Source: Ambrosia x helenae (lineage: Eukaryota > Streptophyta > Magnoliopsida > Asterales > Asteraceae). From it: a stretch of 64,000 nucleotides of DNA. Numbering within the stretch: the stretch's first letter is position 1; the number at the start of each line of letters is the position of its first letter. Positions 24,306 to 34,818 of the stretch are shown one piece after another. Below the pieces are notes generated by a model, which was not told the origin of the DNA, ran no database searches, and was given only the letters and a program-made list of their open reading frames with translations. A program made the translations under genes and the position numbers. The stretch covers positions 158,457,376 to 158,521,375 of the forward strand of contig CM061231.1 of NCBI GenBank assembly GCA_030844895.1. The letters run 5' to 3'.

Positions 24306-24410
24306 GATCTAAACATAAAACAAATAATCAGTTTCCTAAAACTTGTTGAATACCAGATCGACGGTCTCATTCTTGATGCCTTCCAGACTGAGAGCAGCAT
24401 CACCACCCAT
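17041..24410 (-). CDS. PMA: plasma-membrane H+-ATPase (P3A-type), complete, 13 exons
   Basis: Exons: 24410-24354, 21192-21073, 20986-19988, 19706-19584, 19504-19255, 19171-19007, 18926-18688, 18614-18500, 18205-18045, 17960-17787, 17667-17485, 17416-17235, 17137-17041; 2865 nt, 954 residues, usual for the family. The enzyme pumps protons out of the cell using ATP. Visible: actuator TGES, phosphorylation motif CSDKTGTLT (Asp near 330), [20 protein letters not shown], hinge [20 protein letters not shown], ten hydrophobic segments, and a C-terminal autoinhibitory domain ending QQHYTV, whose penultimate Thr is the phosphorylation-dependent 14-3-3 site. The start MGGDAALSLEGIKNETVDL and the sequence overall look most like PMA4-type (subfamily II) pumps; that grouping is from memory. 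All splice sites are GT-AG. Intron 1 is about 3.2 kb. No lesion found. Confidence 0.97.
18261..18463. mobile_element. Tourist-like MITE in H+-ATPase intron 8
   Basis: Ends GGTGTTTGGGATTACG and CAATCCCAAACACC form an inverted repeat; TAG occurs on each side at about the right place. A GTTTTGAAAACGCAGATAAT unit occurs twice inside. A related left end is at 63892. Confidence 0.65.
19831..19943. repeat. (AAT)n microsatellite in H+-ATPase intron 3
   Basis: About 100 bp of AAT/AAC units between exons 3 and 4, away from both splice sites. It makes poly-Asn, poly-Ile and poly-Tyr frames that are artefacts. Confidence 0.9.
21312..21371. repeat. two tandem 30-bp units
   Basis: AGGATGCCACRTAYGATC followed by ATTTTGCCACCT occurs twice back to back, with a third partial unit (GCATGCCACGTCAG) just after. 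It is probably the subterminal part of an old DNA transposon. Confidence 0.7.
23980..24303. repeat. ~160-bp hairpin between two (TAA)n tracts
   Basis: (TAA)n runs lie at 23980-24047 and 24236-24303, each 68 bp. Between them 24060-24222 folds on itself: CTTTTTCGTACGAACTGTAC pairs with GTACAGTTCGTACGAAAAAG, and the centre at 24126-24152 is a palindrome around ACTAGAGTAATTAT. This is a MITE or foldback element inside the first intron, about 130 bp downstream of exon 1. Its centre recurs at 45682-45706. Confidence 0.85.
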
Positions 24411-24670
24411 GTTTTCAACAGAGCTGCAACAGCCAAAGCAACGGCTAAAAACCCGATAAATTTAACAGAATTGATCGAATTAATCGATAAGGAATACAAT
24501 TTGATGTTGATGAAACTTACCCTTTTGATATAAGTTAGATAACAATGGTGTTTGATTGATTTCAAACCCCAATGTCAAAACTAGAGAGAGAGAGAGAGAG
24601 AGAGTAAGAACAGGGAGGGGTTCTTTCACTTGAGGTTGTGTAACAATAGGGGTGTCTCTTTATAGTTATA
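24411..24670 (-). promoter_or_regulatory. H+-ATPase promoter, 5' UTR and leader intron
   Basis: On the minus strand a TATA box CTATAAAG lies at 24665-24658, so transcription should start near 24630. A CT microsatellite follows at 24604-24583, a common core-promoter/leader element in plants. A 97-bp leader intron (24520-24424) has donor AAGG/GTAAGT and acceptor TTGCAG. The spliced leader has no upstream ATG before the start at 24410. Confidence 0.7.
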
Positions 24671-24815
24671 CTTCATAACCCTCCCTACACCAAGTGGCCC
24701 CTGCTCTTTTTTTATTTTATTTTATTTTTTATTTTATGGTTTTCAACTCTTAATTATTTGTGAATAATATTACTAGAAAAAGTAAATGGATGACGTACTG
24801 AGGCTAATTAACATA

Positions 24816-25131
24816 CCGAAGAGGTAGCGGTGGAGTGGTTGAGGAAAGACTTATGTTTCTTGCGATCCAGATTAAATTCTCATGCTCCCTGTTATTTTCT
24901 ATGGTATCCAAGTGACGAGCGAATACGGGTGGCGCAGGTTCGACTCGGATGGAGGCGAGATTTTACCAATTATTCCACTGTCGTGCCTTCGGGTGGGTGG
25001 AGGTCGGGTTTACACACATCTAGGAGAACCAAGAGGCTGGCAGCGGTCGAGTAATCGACCTTAGCCACATTGCCTGATGCCACGGTGGTTGACACGTCGT
25101 TCCTTGTTATTAAAAAAAATAGTATAGAACC
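24816..25131 (+). mobile_element. SINE-like element
   Basis: It begins with a tRNA-like head (GCGGTGGAGTGGTTGAGG), has a B-box match (GGTTCGACTC) near 24935 and a short A-rich 3' part. ATTAACATA occurs at 24807-24815 and 25132-25140, a possible 9-bp target duplication. The A-B spacing is longer than usual, so the class is tentative. Confidence 0.5.
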
Positions 25132-25291
25132 ATTAACATAAAACAAATATTCTAAGAGTATTATGCTGATAAAATCTACAAAAATAAACTGATTTTGTAA
25201 CAATTTATAAATAATATGTGTATTTAATTTCCTTTTGATAATTAAGAACATTAATAACTGTGGTAAACTTATATGTATGTGTCATTTTCAC

Positions 25292-25772
25292 CTAAAGTTA
25301 ATTGTTTTGTGTGGCGAACCATGGAAAATAAGATCCCCACGGTTGAAACTTTAGGATGGTTTATGTAAAAAAATGTGGTTTGGAATTAGAGACAGCCGAA
25401 CATATTCTTGTCAATTGCGTTTGGGCGAGAGCATTATAGTGGAATATACGCGGGTGATTAAAGATCTTTGAAGTAGCTCCGTTCACATGGATAGCTCAGA
25501 TTATAAACCTGTGTTGGAACTTGAACAAACCAGCAAAAGAAGTAAAGGTAATGTATGCGGTTATTCTTCTTGTACTATGGAAACTATGGTTGGGGCGAAA
25601 TGAAAGTGTTCAAAGATGTCAATAAAACTACGCCAATGATGCTCGAAGAAATTAAAGTGGAGTCCTTTTGGTGGATGATCAAGCGGGGCAACATACCGAA
25701 CTTGGAAAAGGCGATGTGGTGGGAGTACTCTTGAGGTTGAAATAATATATCCCGTTTGATTGTTCAAAAAAA
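25292..25772 (+). mobile_element. 5'-truncated LINE, 3' zinc-binding end only
   Basis: A perfect 15-bp target duplication, ATGTGTCATTTTCAC, lies at 25277-25291 and 25773-25787, and the element ends in an A-run. Translated on the plus strand, it shows the end of a reverse-transcriptase zinc-binding domain: C-x-K-K-C-G, AEHILVNCVWARAL, then VLWKLWLGRNE. Stops interrupt it. Severe 5' truncation is typical of failed LINE reverse transcription. It is a different LINE from that at 252-5840, judging by the residues. Confidence 0.9.
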
Positions 25773-25787
25773 ATGTGTCATTTTCAC

Positions 25788-27476
25788 GGGGATAAGATTT
25801 TGTATACTTTATTATTTGAATCGTTTGTGTGAATATGATATGTTTTTTAACGGTATACACTGAAGGGGTAGGGTACTATTCTCCTGCGCTTTCAGGCGCA
25901 CCCTACCCACTATCCAAAGCCTCCGCATAAAATAACACATCTGAAGACACATATGCACAACAGCGCCGCAGGCGCAGCTGCTATCCTGCGCGGAGGTACC
26001 AGTTGGCAACACCCGGGAACATCCCCCTTGGAGCCCAACTTGCTACCACCCGTCAGGTGTGATGTGCTCAAAGTGGTTTAGTAAAAACTAACTAAATTAA
26101 CCTAAACTAGACACTCTAAGTTTTAAATTTATATCCTAAGACTCTCTAAACCTAAACCACACAACCGGCAAGTGTACCGGTCAGTGCAGTACAGCTAAAG
26201 TAAGTCCGAGTATCGAACCCACGAGACTCTAATGGAAAACGTAAACTAGACTCGATAACTTATCTACAAACTGACTTAAATTGTTTTATTGCTTAAGGGG
26301 GGTTTTCTAACAAACTAATAAAAATAAATAAAATAAAATAAAATAATTAAAGACACAAACTGGGAACTGGAACTGGGATTAGATGATGGGAAGGCACTAC
26401 CTAGGCTAGAATCCTACACATGAATGATAAATTTCTAATGGCTATGGAACTGGTGTGGAACCGGGATCTTAAAATACTAAACATCAAGAATAAACTAGAC
26501 ACCCTCGACCCTTCTCAAGGGGAAACCCTAGAATATTGTTGTGCTGTTAAACCACCGGTTGAGAGGTTACCCTCACAGGCTTACCTACTCGAATCTTAAA
26601 GTACCCGCTAGACAGTCTACCTCACAGCGCGAAAGTCACAATACACCCGAAAGTGCAAGGGGTAACTACAATATTTCTGATAAGACTTGGCCTACAAGGA
26701 GTGCTAGGGAAACTAGGAAGATCTTCTCACAAAGCCTCTAGAACTAGCAATTTAACACCCTAGACAGACCAACAATCTCGCACCTCACAGCTATTGAGAA
26801 TTGGTAGAACACTTAGAATTATCTAACTAACAATTACAACTCCTATGGATAACCTGCAGAAATTAACCATAAACTAGTCGCTAACACCCAGTCCGCAACC
26901 TAACCCGCATTCATACATGAAAGACATTCACAAAAACGCGAGTGGAGTTTACAAAAGTTATTTAAATAAAACTAAATACGCATACACATCAAACCAGAAA
27001 ATAAAAAGTTCTTTACTTTAAAATTCACCCACAACCAAAAGTTCCAAAACCAAAAGAAAATAAATCATTCAAGTGCAATCATCTTTAACCTAGATAGCAT
27101 CAAGGTTTAGCCAATAAAAGTCATGAAAGAATCAAAACAATAGAAACAGATAATATTCATGGCGTTCACAACGGGTTTGAATAAATAAATAATGAATAAA
27201 TAGATTAGAACCGACCCGTGCTGACACCTATGCTTCAACCCTTGACCCCCTTCTCTTATAATTCTGCTGCTCTCCTTCCTCTTTTAATTTGATGTGCGGC
27301 CCCCTTCAAAAATTAAATAATCGGCTCCTTTTTCTTCTTTCATAATCCGTCGCTCGTTCCCAATATATATGTTCTACTCCACAATTTAGTGGAGCCCTAT
27401 GTTTTGTTTTTGGGCTTTGGAACCGCCAAAGTGACAAAAGTCACATTTTTTTTTCTTTTTCTTTTACTATTATTAG

Positions 27477-27526
<50 letters not shown>

Positions 27527-27830
27527 CATTATTATTATTATTTAGAATACTATTATTATATACCGTATTATGACTCAGTGCTTTCGACTCGGGTGTTCTT
27601 GACTCGACCAAAGTTGCTCGTTTATGCTTCAACGTTCATGAACACCTACAAAATATAAAATAAATTAATAAATACTTAAAAAGACCCAAAACTAATAAAA
27701 ATCTATAAACAACCTATACTAAATAAAATAGACCGGTACAAGCCTAAAACTAATAAAAACACTATCTAATCGACTCAAAAACTGTACAAACTTTACACAG
27801 GAAATAGATGTATTTTACAATACATCAAGG
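25788..27830. other. repeat-derived non-coding sequence
   Basis: It contains a GC-rich stretch with short inverted repeats (25860-26035) and an A-rich block with ACCGGCAAGTGTACCGGTCA and GTATCGAACCCACGAG (26160-26230), of a kind common in plant retroelement non-coding DNA. No coding domain seen. Confidence 0.4.
27478..27541. repeat. (TTA)n microsatellite
   Basis: About 20 TTA units with one CAT interruption. Confidence 0.9.
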
Positions 27831-28388
27831 TGTCAGCTGACAAGTGGTCAGCCGCCTGACGTCTGACTCCCCTACAGACCCAGCCACAGCACGCCACGTG
27901 TATGGAGGACAAAGCACCGCCCAGCCGACCAACCACGAGGCGACACGTGGCCCAATCAAAAGAGGCCCTCCTCAACTTGGATCACTTTATCTAACTAAGG
28001 ATTGGAATCCAACTAGTGGGGCCTGCAAAGCAGCCGGCCCGGGCCTCTAACCCAAGCCCATTAACGATCAGAATGGGCCCGATGGCCTTGGGCCCATGCC
28101 TCTCCTATAAATGGAGGACTTGGCCTCCTTTCTTCACACGTTGAATCAACCAATTAGAACTAATACACTTGTTTCACCACTTGTACAATTACTTGCATCT
28201 TTTATCAATAAAGATTATCTTTTCCAGTGGACGTAGATCTTACGAGATCAAACCACTTATACCCTTGTCTATTGTGTCTCTTTGCTTATCACTCGTGCAT
28301 ATAACCATAGGCCAACCATCGTTGTGAGTCAAGGATTATACCCTGCAGCGAACACGAGTCGTTACTCCATATATTATCCCATCCTACA
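27831..28388 (+). mobile_element. probable solo or truncated LTR
   Basis: It starts TGTCAGCTGACAAG. A GC-rich U3-like part carries a TATA box (TATAAATGG at 28106), followed by an AATAAAG polyadenylation signal near 28207 and a likely end TCCTACA. This arrangement fits an LTR promoter and terminator. There are no retrotransposon genes nearby, and a 5-bp duplication could not be established, so the ends are approximate. Confidence 0.5.
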
Positions 28389-30417
28389 CCACTATATATA
28401 CTCGTTGTTTCTTCATACACGTTACAATTTTTTTTTATATATTTAGTGAGACCTGAATTCGTAACCTCTTTTTGTCAAGTTAGGCGGTTAGCAAGTCTGA
28501 CATTAGTGTTTGGCTAAAGCACATTGGTATATTGTAATAGAACATGCAATTTAACAACATATTGCACAAGAGGATATCAAAATATGAAAGTTATGACATG
28601 AAAAGAAGTCTTCTGAGGCAAAGTTTGTATACTAATAAATATTGGAGTATTAATTATATAATAGTAGCAATATGAAAAGTATATTTGGGGTTCTTAATAG
28701 GAGGGATACCAATAGCTCATCAAGTAGGTCTAGAAGTTTGTGTACAATCTCATATAGTAGCAATATGTGTTGTAAGAGTCATATGGCATCTATATATTTG
28801 GTGCTTATACATCTAATAGATTTAAATAAGGGAAGGGATAGTTGATTGGGAAAATGGTGTAAGTTCGATTTTATGTAATGATTGGTTTTGGTTCGGCATC
28901 TATATATTTGGTGCTTATTAATGCAGACTTAAACATATAGCCGGATTTTCAATTGATCTTGATCCAGTTGCACAAGATGATCATTATCTGTTTTTATGTA
29001 TTTTAATGCATGCGTTTTATGTATTTAATGCATGCGTTTATGTAGCAAGGTAAAAAGTTCTTTCCTCTGTCAACACCTGATTCACTGGTGATCATTTTTC
29101 AATAACATGCGTTTTATGTATTTTAATGCATGCGTTTTATGTATTTTAATGCATGTGTTTATGTTTTTACAATGGCCGTTGAATACTATCAGTTTTATAA
29201 CATGCGTTTTAGTGTATTATAAGTGCGTTTTATCAACATATCATTTGATTATAATACTCACAGATATAAAGGTGCGTTTTGGTATATTATACATGCGTTT
29301 AACAACATCACAATCAGAATCATTACAAAATCAGAATCATTACAATCAAAGACATACATACTTCTTTCATAAACACGCATCTAAATTTTGTTTTTATCAC
29401 ATTCATAACTGTATTCTGTACAATCGAAGGCTTGTCATTGTTTTTTTGCTTCTTCATTCCTTTGAATAGATGCTTTGTTTTTTTTTTTTTTACAGAGTAT
29501 CTTCTTTATGGAGAAGAGGTTTATGATTTTCCGTGATTATAGCAAATCATTAAAACTGTCAATTAATGACATAATTTGGGCGGTTTAATTATAAAAAATT
29601 CAAATTCGTTTATGTGTAATTTGTCAAAATTGCCCTTTAATCGTTAACCGCCTTCTTAAAACACGTTGGATAATTACGATCGTGCCATCTTGTTTCTAAA
29701 CCTAATCAATGGCTGTAATTGCTTCTTACACTTTGTATTTTAAGAAGCTTTGTACGTTAGCCTCTCTCGTATTAAGTGTTCTAAGTTAAAGTTTCACTTT
29801 TAACATGAGTATTAAGTGTTCTAAGTTAAAGTTAAAGTATAATGAGAATCAAACAGTTAATGAATAAAATAGTTGTAAATGCTTCAAATGATTCTCATAT
29901 ATTAGAAATGGTTTAATGCAAAAGATGTCTAAAATAGATGGTGTGAACCCATCTATTTATAGACAGAACAATACGTACATTGGAAGTATTGAAACTAATA
30001 TAATAATACTACAACAGGCTGTAGTATTGTAACTTGTACATAAAGTAACAAAAACTAATATAAAACTAAACTACTGAAGTTAAGGGCGGTGGGAAGCTTC
30101 TACTGTATCTGCTGAAGAACAAACAACTTCTAATGACAAAGTTGTTCTTCAGGTGTTATGTCTGGTTCACCTTCAACACTTTGTTCTTCGGTACTTGTAT
30201 AAGCTTCTTCAGTACTTGTCTTCTTCTTCAGTAGATTCCATACTTAGCAAAAATATGCAGAGAACAATTAGACTAAGGTTGAATTGGCTTGTCAATCCTC
30301 TTTGACCCAACATGTATGATATTTAGTACAATTGCATAAAATAAAATTTTGGTTTTATTCAAATAGTGACAACAATTTGTAATTATGCATCTCTTAATTT
30401 ATTTTTTGCTTCACTAA
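28389..30417. other. AT-rich spacer with a minisatellite
   Basis: GCGTTTTATGTATTTTAATG units repeat at about 28990-29165 and decay to 29300. A 23-bp segment, GGCATCTATATATTTGGTGC and three more bases, occurs at 28785 and 28897. No gene seen. Confidence 0.5.
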
Positions 30418-30806
30418 GGGCCTGTTTGGTAGCCTCTTAATGAGGCTTTAAACTATTCAGAGCTCTAAATGGTTCAGCATTCAGACTGTTTGTTTGGTTG
30501 ATTAAGTGTTGAATCATTAAGAGGTCTGAATGGTTAAGAGGCTCTGAACGATTAAGTGTTGAATGGTTCAGCTATGCACCAAGTCTGAATGGTTCAACTC
30601 TTAACCATTCCATTCAGAGCCATTTTTAGGTTCAAACAAACAGTCTGAATGTTGAACCATTCAAAGCTGAATGGTTCAGAGCCTCATTAAGAGGCTACCA
30701 AACAGGATCTTAGTGCATAGCTGAACCATTCAGCACTTAATCATTTAGAGCCTCTTAACCATTCAGACCTCTTAATGATTCAACACTTAATCAACCAAAC
30801 AACCCC
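30418..30806. mobile_element. Tourist/Harbinger-like foldback MITE, 389 bp
   Basis: Ends GGGCCTGTTTGGT and ACCAAACAACCCC, flanked by TAA (30415-30417 and 30807-30809). The interior is a set of inverted CTGAATGGTTCAG and GAGGCTCTGAA units, so much of it can fold back. Relatives are at 41341-42342 and 44736-44959. Confidence 0.85.
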
Positions 30807-31281
30807 TAAGTGGATTATAATGTTTGAGCGATATGAACGATAAAGAGTCCATGTTTGACTTTTTTTCTATTAAAACAATTTTACATGTGCTTATATGTAA
30901 ATGCTTCAAAAGAGTTTGATTTTTTTTTCTATTTTCAAATGATTTTTTATTTAACATGTTATGCTAATGGTTCATTGGTTCTTTACTTTTTTTAGGTTCA
31001 CTATTGAACTCATATCACATGCGGAAAAGGCCCTCTGGTTAACGGCACTCCGTATCTCTCCTTAATGGGGAGACTTGTGTTCAAATCTTGTTACCAGCGA
31101 TTTTCTCCTGTAAAGCAGTTCAGGGGTTTTTTCAAGTTAGTCGGTTTTCTCGTGGAACGGTTTGGCGCGCGATCCTCGAGCATCAAACTAACAATGATCG
31201 TTTGTAATTCCATTTAAGATAATGAATATATACATGCGTTATGAAAAGGCATGCCATTGAGACCGAATACACCGGCGTTCA

Positions 31282-31314
<33 letters not shown>

Positions 31315-32009
31315 CCATAATTTAACACTCTGTAACCTGGCACAACTCACAAGCCTCAAAGTGTTTTCCTAAATAAGGTTCTAATTAGGTCTTATGCAGT
31401 ATTAATTACAACTAGACATGAAACTCCCAAGGTTTTGGTCAAGGGGGTTCGTCCTCTACAAGGTTAAGGGCCAGGCTACATCACAAAACCTGAACTACAT
31501 TTCACAATTTTATATATGACAATGCAAGAAAGTGCATTACAAGTGTGCATCAGACTTGCTTTTGTAATGCACATATATTCAAAAGCTTTAGCACTTAAAA
31601 TCTAAAGAATGAAGTCTACATGGAACAGGTAAAAAACCGTAAATGATACACCAACTGACCAATTAGACTATGCGGAGTGGGGGCGGGAGAGAGGGCGGGA
31701 AGGGGGGAACACCGCCGCAGAGTGGCGTGGAAGGGGGCGGGAGTGGGGGGGGGGGGGAGGGAAGCCACTGGCGTGGGGGAGTGATGGGGGACACGTGGCG
31801 CGCGATCATTGGGGGAGGAGTAATTTTCAACGGTCGATTAAAAAAAAAAAAAATTTAAACCCCAACGGCTTTAAAGGCAACGGTCAAAAAAAAATTTATA
31901 AATTACCCCCATTTCACTACAAAACACCCACTTTAACCAATTTTTATACACTTTTCAACCAAATTTTATACACTTTTCATCTAAATTTTATACACTTCCT
32001 CAACCAACA
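30807..32009. other. spacer with SINE remnant, TA tract and leader of SANT-like copy 2
   Basis: 31023-31110 has a tRNA-like B box (GTTCAAATC) and may be an old SINE. 31270-31308 is a TA microsatellite. 31670-31800 is G-rich and shares GAGTGGCGTGGAAGGGGG-like sequence with 59230, so it is probably the left part of the Harbinger-type unit. Confidence 0.45.
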
Positions 32010-33242
32010 ATGAACCCATACAACCGAGGCTTCGACCCGAACAACCCTTACGCGTTTGTCCCAAACCCGAATACACCACCGGTTCGCCCGATCCCAAACC
32101 GTCCACCCATTCCTTCACCTTGTCCCGACTACGCGGGTTATGCGGGTTTCATTAGTGGGCAAATTTATCCGAATTTCCCATTCAATGATTCTCTCGTTCC
32201 TTCACAACTTCCTTCACAACTCCCTTAACCCAAACCGTACCCGAAACACAACCCCAAAATGTCGCGGGATCATCTTCGGGTAAAACCCCCCCTGCAAGAA
32301 GAAGTCACAGGAGGAAGACCCCGGAGGAGAAAGCAATAGCCGCCGCTAACCGCCAACCACTTAAGTGGACACCCGATGAAGAGCTCGCTATAACGAAAGC
32401 GTGGATAAGCGAATCGGAAAAACAAGAAGGTATTTGTAATAATTTTTTTAACATGATTTTTATTTGTAAGGTGTTGCTAATATTTTTTTTTTTTTTTTGT
32501 AGGAACTAGTCGCCATAAAATCGACTTTTGGAACGACATAAACGCCGCGTTCCATGGGTTGATGGGACGAGAGTTCTATCGAGCAAACGATAGTCTCTCG
32601 TCCAAGTGGACAGAGATAAACAGGGCAATGAACGCGTTTCAACCGCATTATTATTACGCAAGAAACAATCCAAAAAGCGGTGAAACGGACACCGACAGCC
32701 TTAGCCGGTCGCTATTAGCGTATCGTAACGAAACCGGTCTCGAATTCAAGTTTCTTCATTGTTGGGAAGTCACCAAGAACCACTCAAAATGGGCGTACGT
32801 CCCCACTGCAAGCAACTTCGCAAAAAGGTCGAAAACAAATTCGTCAAGAAACCGTCAAACTGATCCTGAAAACGTAGAAGCCGTTAATTTGGATGATGAC
32901 GAGTTTGAAGAGGAATTGAGTCGCCCACCCGGTAGAGATAAGTCAAAAAAGAGGGCGCAAAAATCTACTGCCTCGGGTTCGGGTTCTGGATCAACCGGCG
33001 CCTACAGCGCTGACTTGCAAGATTTAAATGCCACCATGATTCAGTTCAATACGATTCAAGAAAAAATGCTCGAGGAGAAAAAAAATATTCGCGAAGCGTT
33101 TGAAAAGAAGTTGAGTATGAAAGAGCGCAAATTGTCTATCAGAGAGCAGCGCGAAAAAACGCGAGGATTTGAAATTTCTCGCCATGAACACCGACCATAT
33201 GCAAGGGCCGGAGTTAGAGATGACGCTTCAAATGAAGCGTGA
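32010..33242 (+). pseudogene. SANT/trihelix-like Harbinger ORF1, copy 2
   Basis: Exon 1 (32010-32429) opens MNPYNRGFDPNNPYAFVPNP, a Pro/Asn-rich head. The frame shifts near 32215, after which PARRSHRRKTPEEKAIAAAN and KWTPDEELAITKAW (SANT helix 1) follow. A 73-bp intron (32430-32502) leads to exon 2: RHKIDFWNDINAAFHGL, FYRANDSLSSKWTEINRAMN, FKFLHCWEV, an acidic/Ser-rich linker and a C-terminal charged coiled region. An extra A (A5 to A6, near 33155) shifts the last part out of frame; the lost frame reads DLKFLAMNTDH. Such proteins accompany Harbinger transposases as DNA-binding partners; databases often label them GST T3-like. No DDE transposase is present here. Confidence 0.75.
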
Positions 33243-33433
33243 TATTATGGAAAAATATAATCTGAACTGATTTGTTAGTTTTTAATTTTTTTCGGTTTTA
33301 TTGTATTTTTTTTAATTTTCTAGGTTTTTTTTTTGTATTTTTCTAGGTTTTTATTAATTAAAAATATTTATTATTATTATTGTTTTATATCAAAGTTAAA
33401 AAAAAAAGAAAAACAAAATGCCACATGGCACTT

Positions 33434-33551
33434 CCCCCCCCCCCCCCCCCCCCCCCCCCCCTTCCACTCCTCACAATTATTCCCCCCCCCCCCCCACAAG
33501 GGCCCCACAAGTGCCACATGACGCTTCATCCCCCCCTTCCCCCCCCCCCCC
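33434..33551. repeat. poly(C) tracts: C38, C14 and C13
   Basis: Unbroken C runs at 33434-33471, 33482-33495 and 33539-33551, separated by CCACTCC and GCCACATG sequences. They lie in the tail of the SANT-like unit; the G-rich strand could form quadruplexes. Confidence 0.85.
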
Positions 33552-33568
33552 ACCACTCCTTATAGTAA

Positions 33569-34818
33569 GGGTCTGTTTGGTATGGGGTAATGGAATGGAT
33601 GGGGGAATGGAATGGACGAGGTAATGGAATGGACAAGGTAATGGAATGGATCATTACCATTCCATGTCTTGTTTGGTTGTCATGTGGGAATGAAACAAAA
33701 CATTACTTTGTGTTGCTGGATGGACAAGAAAAAACGAATGAATAAAATCGATGGTTAGTGGCGGTGGTGGGTGGTGGTCAGTGGCGGTGATGGTGGGTGG
33801 TGATATGTGGCGGTAGCGGCGGTGGTGGGCGGCGGCGGCTATGGTCGGTGGCGGTGGCGACGACGGTGGAAGGTGGAGGTGGATGGTCGTAATGGTGGGT
33901 GGGTGACGATGGTGAGTAGTGGCGGTGGTGGATGGCGGTGGTGGTGGGTGGCGGTTGGTGGTGGTGATGGTAGGTGGTGGTGTGTGACGGTAGCGTGGTG
34001 GTGGATGGCGACGGCGGTGATAGGTGGTGGCGACGACGGTGGTGGGTGGCGGCAACGGTGGCGATGGGTGGAGGTGATGGTGGGTGGGTGACAATGGTGA
34101 GTAGTGGCGGTGGTGGGTGGAGGAGACGGCGGTGATGGGTGGCGGCGGTAGTGGTGGGTAAAGGAAATTGTAGTGAATGATGGTGGTAGGTGGTGGAGGT
34201 GGCGGTGGGTGGATGACGGTGGTAGGCGGCGGTGGGTGGTTTTGTATGGCGGCGGTGGTGGGTGGGTGACGGTGGTGGGTGGTGGCGGTGGTGGGAGGGT
34301 GAAGGTAGTGGGTGGTGGTGGGTGGTGGCGGCGGTGGTGGGTTGTGACGGTGTGGTGGGTGGTGGCGGTGGTTGGTAGCGGTGGTGGTGGGTGGTGACGG
34401 TGGGTGGTGGGTGGTGGCGGCGGCAGTGGGTGGTGGCGGCGGCAGTGGGTGGTGGCGATAGTGGTGGTGGGTGGTGGCGGCGGCGGGTGGTGACGGCGGT
34501 GGTGGGTGGTGGCGGCGGCAGTGGGTGGTGGCGACAGCGGTGGGTGGTGGCGGCAACGATGGGTTGTGGCGATAGTGGTGGTGGGTGGTGGCGATAGTGT
34601 TGGTGGGTGGTGGTGGTGGGTTATGCTTTTGTTGGTAAAGGGTGAATGGGGATGGAATGAAAAAAAAACATGGGGGGTGGATGGAATGGTTTTGAGGGAA
34701 TGGAATGCCTTGTGGAATGGGTGATTCCATTCCTTTAGCCAACCAAACACATTATTTTTCATTACCTTGTAATGGTCCATTCCATTCCCCCTTTCATTCC
34801 ATCATACCAAACGCTACC
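33569..34818. mobile_element. MITE expanded by a GGT/GGC minisatellite
   Basis: The outer ends GGGTCTGTTTGGTATGG and CCATCATACCAAACGCTACC are inverted and both continue into GGAATGGA repeats, as in Harbinger-type MITEs. The flanks read TAA on the left and TTA on the right, so the duplication is not clean. Roughly 33755-34625 is an imperfect GGTGGTGGGTGGTGGCGGC minisatellite. The long His/Pro-rich frame on the other strand is an artefact of it. Confidence 0.7.

Larger units (their letters stand above)
21193..24353 (-). other. long first intron of the H+-ATPase gene
   Basis: About 3.2 kb, bounded by the donor CTG/GTATTC at 24353 and the acceptor TACAG/GAAAAA at 21193. It holds a 30-bp tandem pair (21312-21371), fragments that look like ends of Mutator or Harbinger elements (21250-21480, 21950-22310, 22610-22890), a T20 then G16 homopolymer pair at 22138-22170, and the hairpin and microsatellites at 23980-24303. 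No coding potential. Confidence 0.7.

Noticed and set aside
32056..32283. Alternative frame over SANT-like copy 2
   Set aside because: It is a shadow of exon 1 and joins no family motif except at the frameshift.
33654..34742. A 362-codon His/Pro-rich frame on the minus strand
   Set aside because: It is the complement of the GGT/GGC minisatellite inside a MITE; overlapping frames are equally open and no domain is present.
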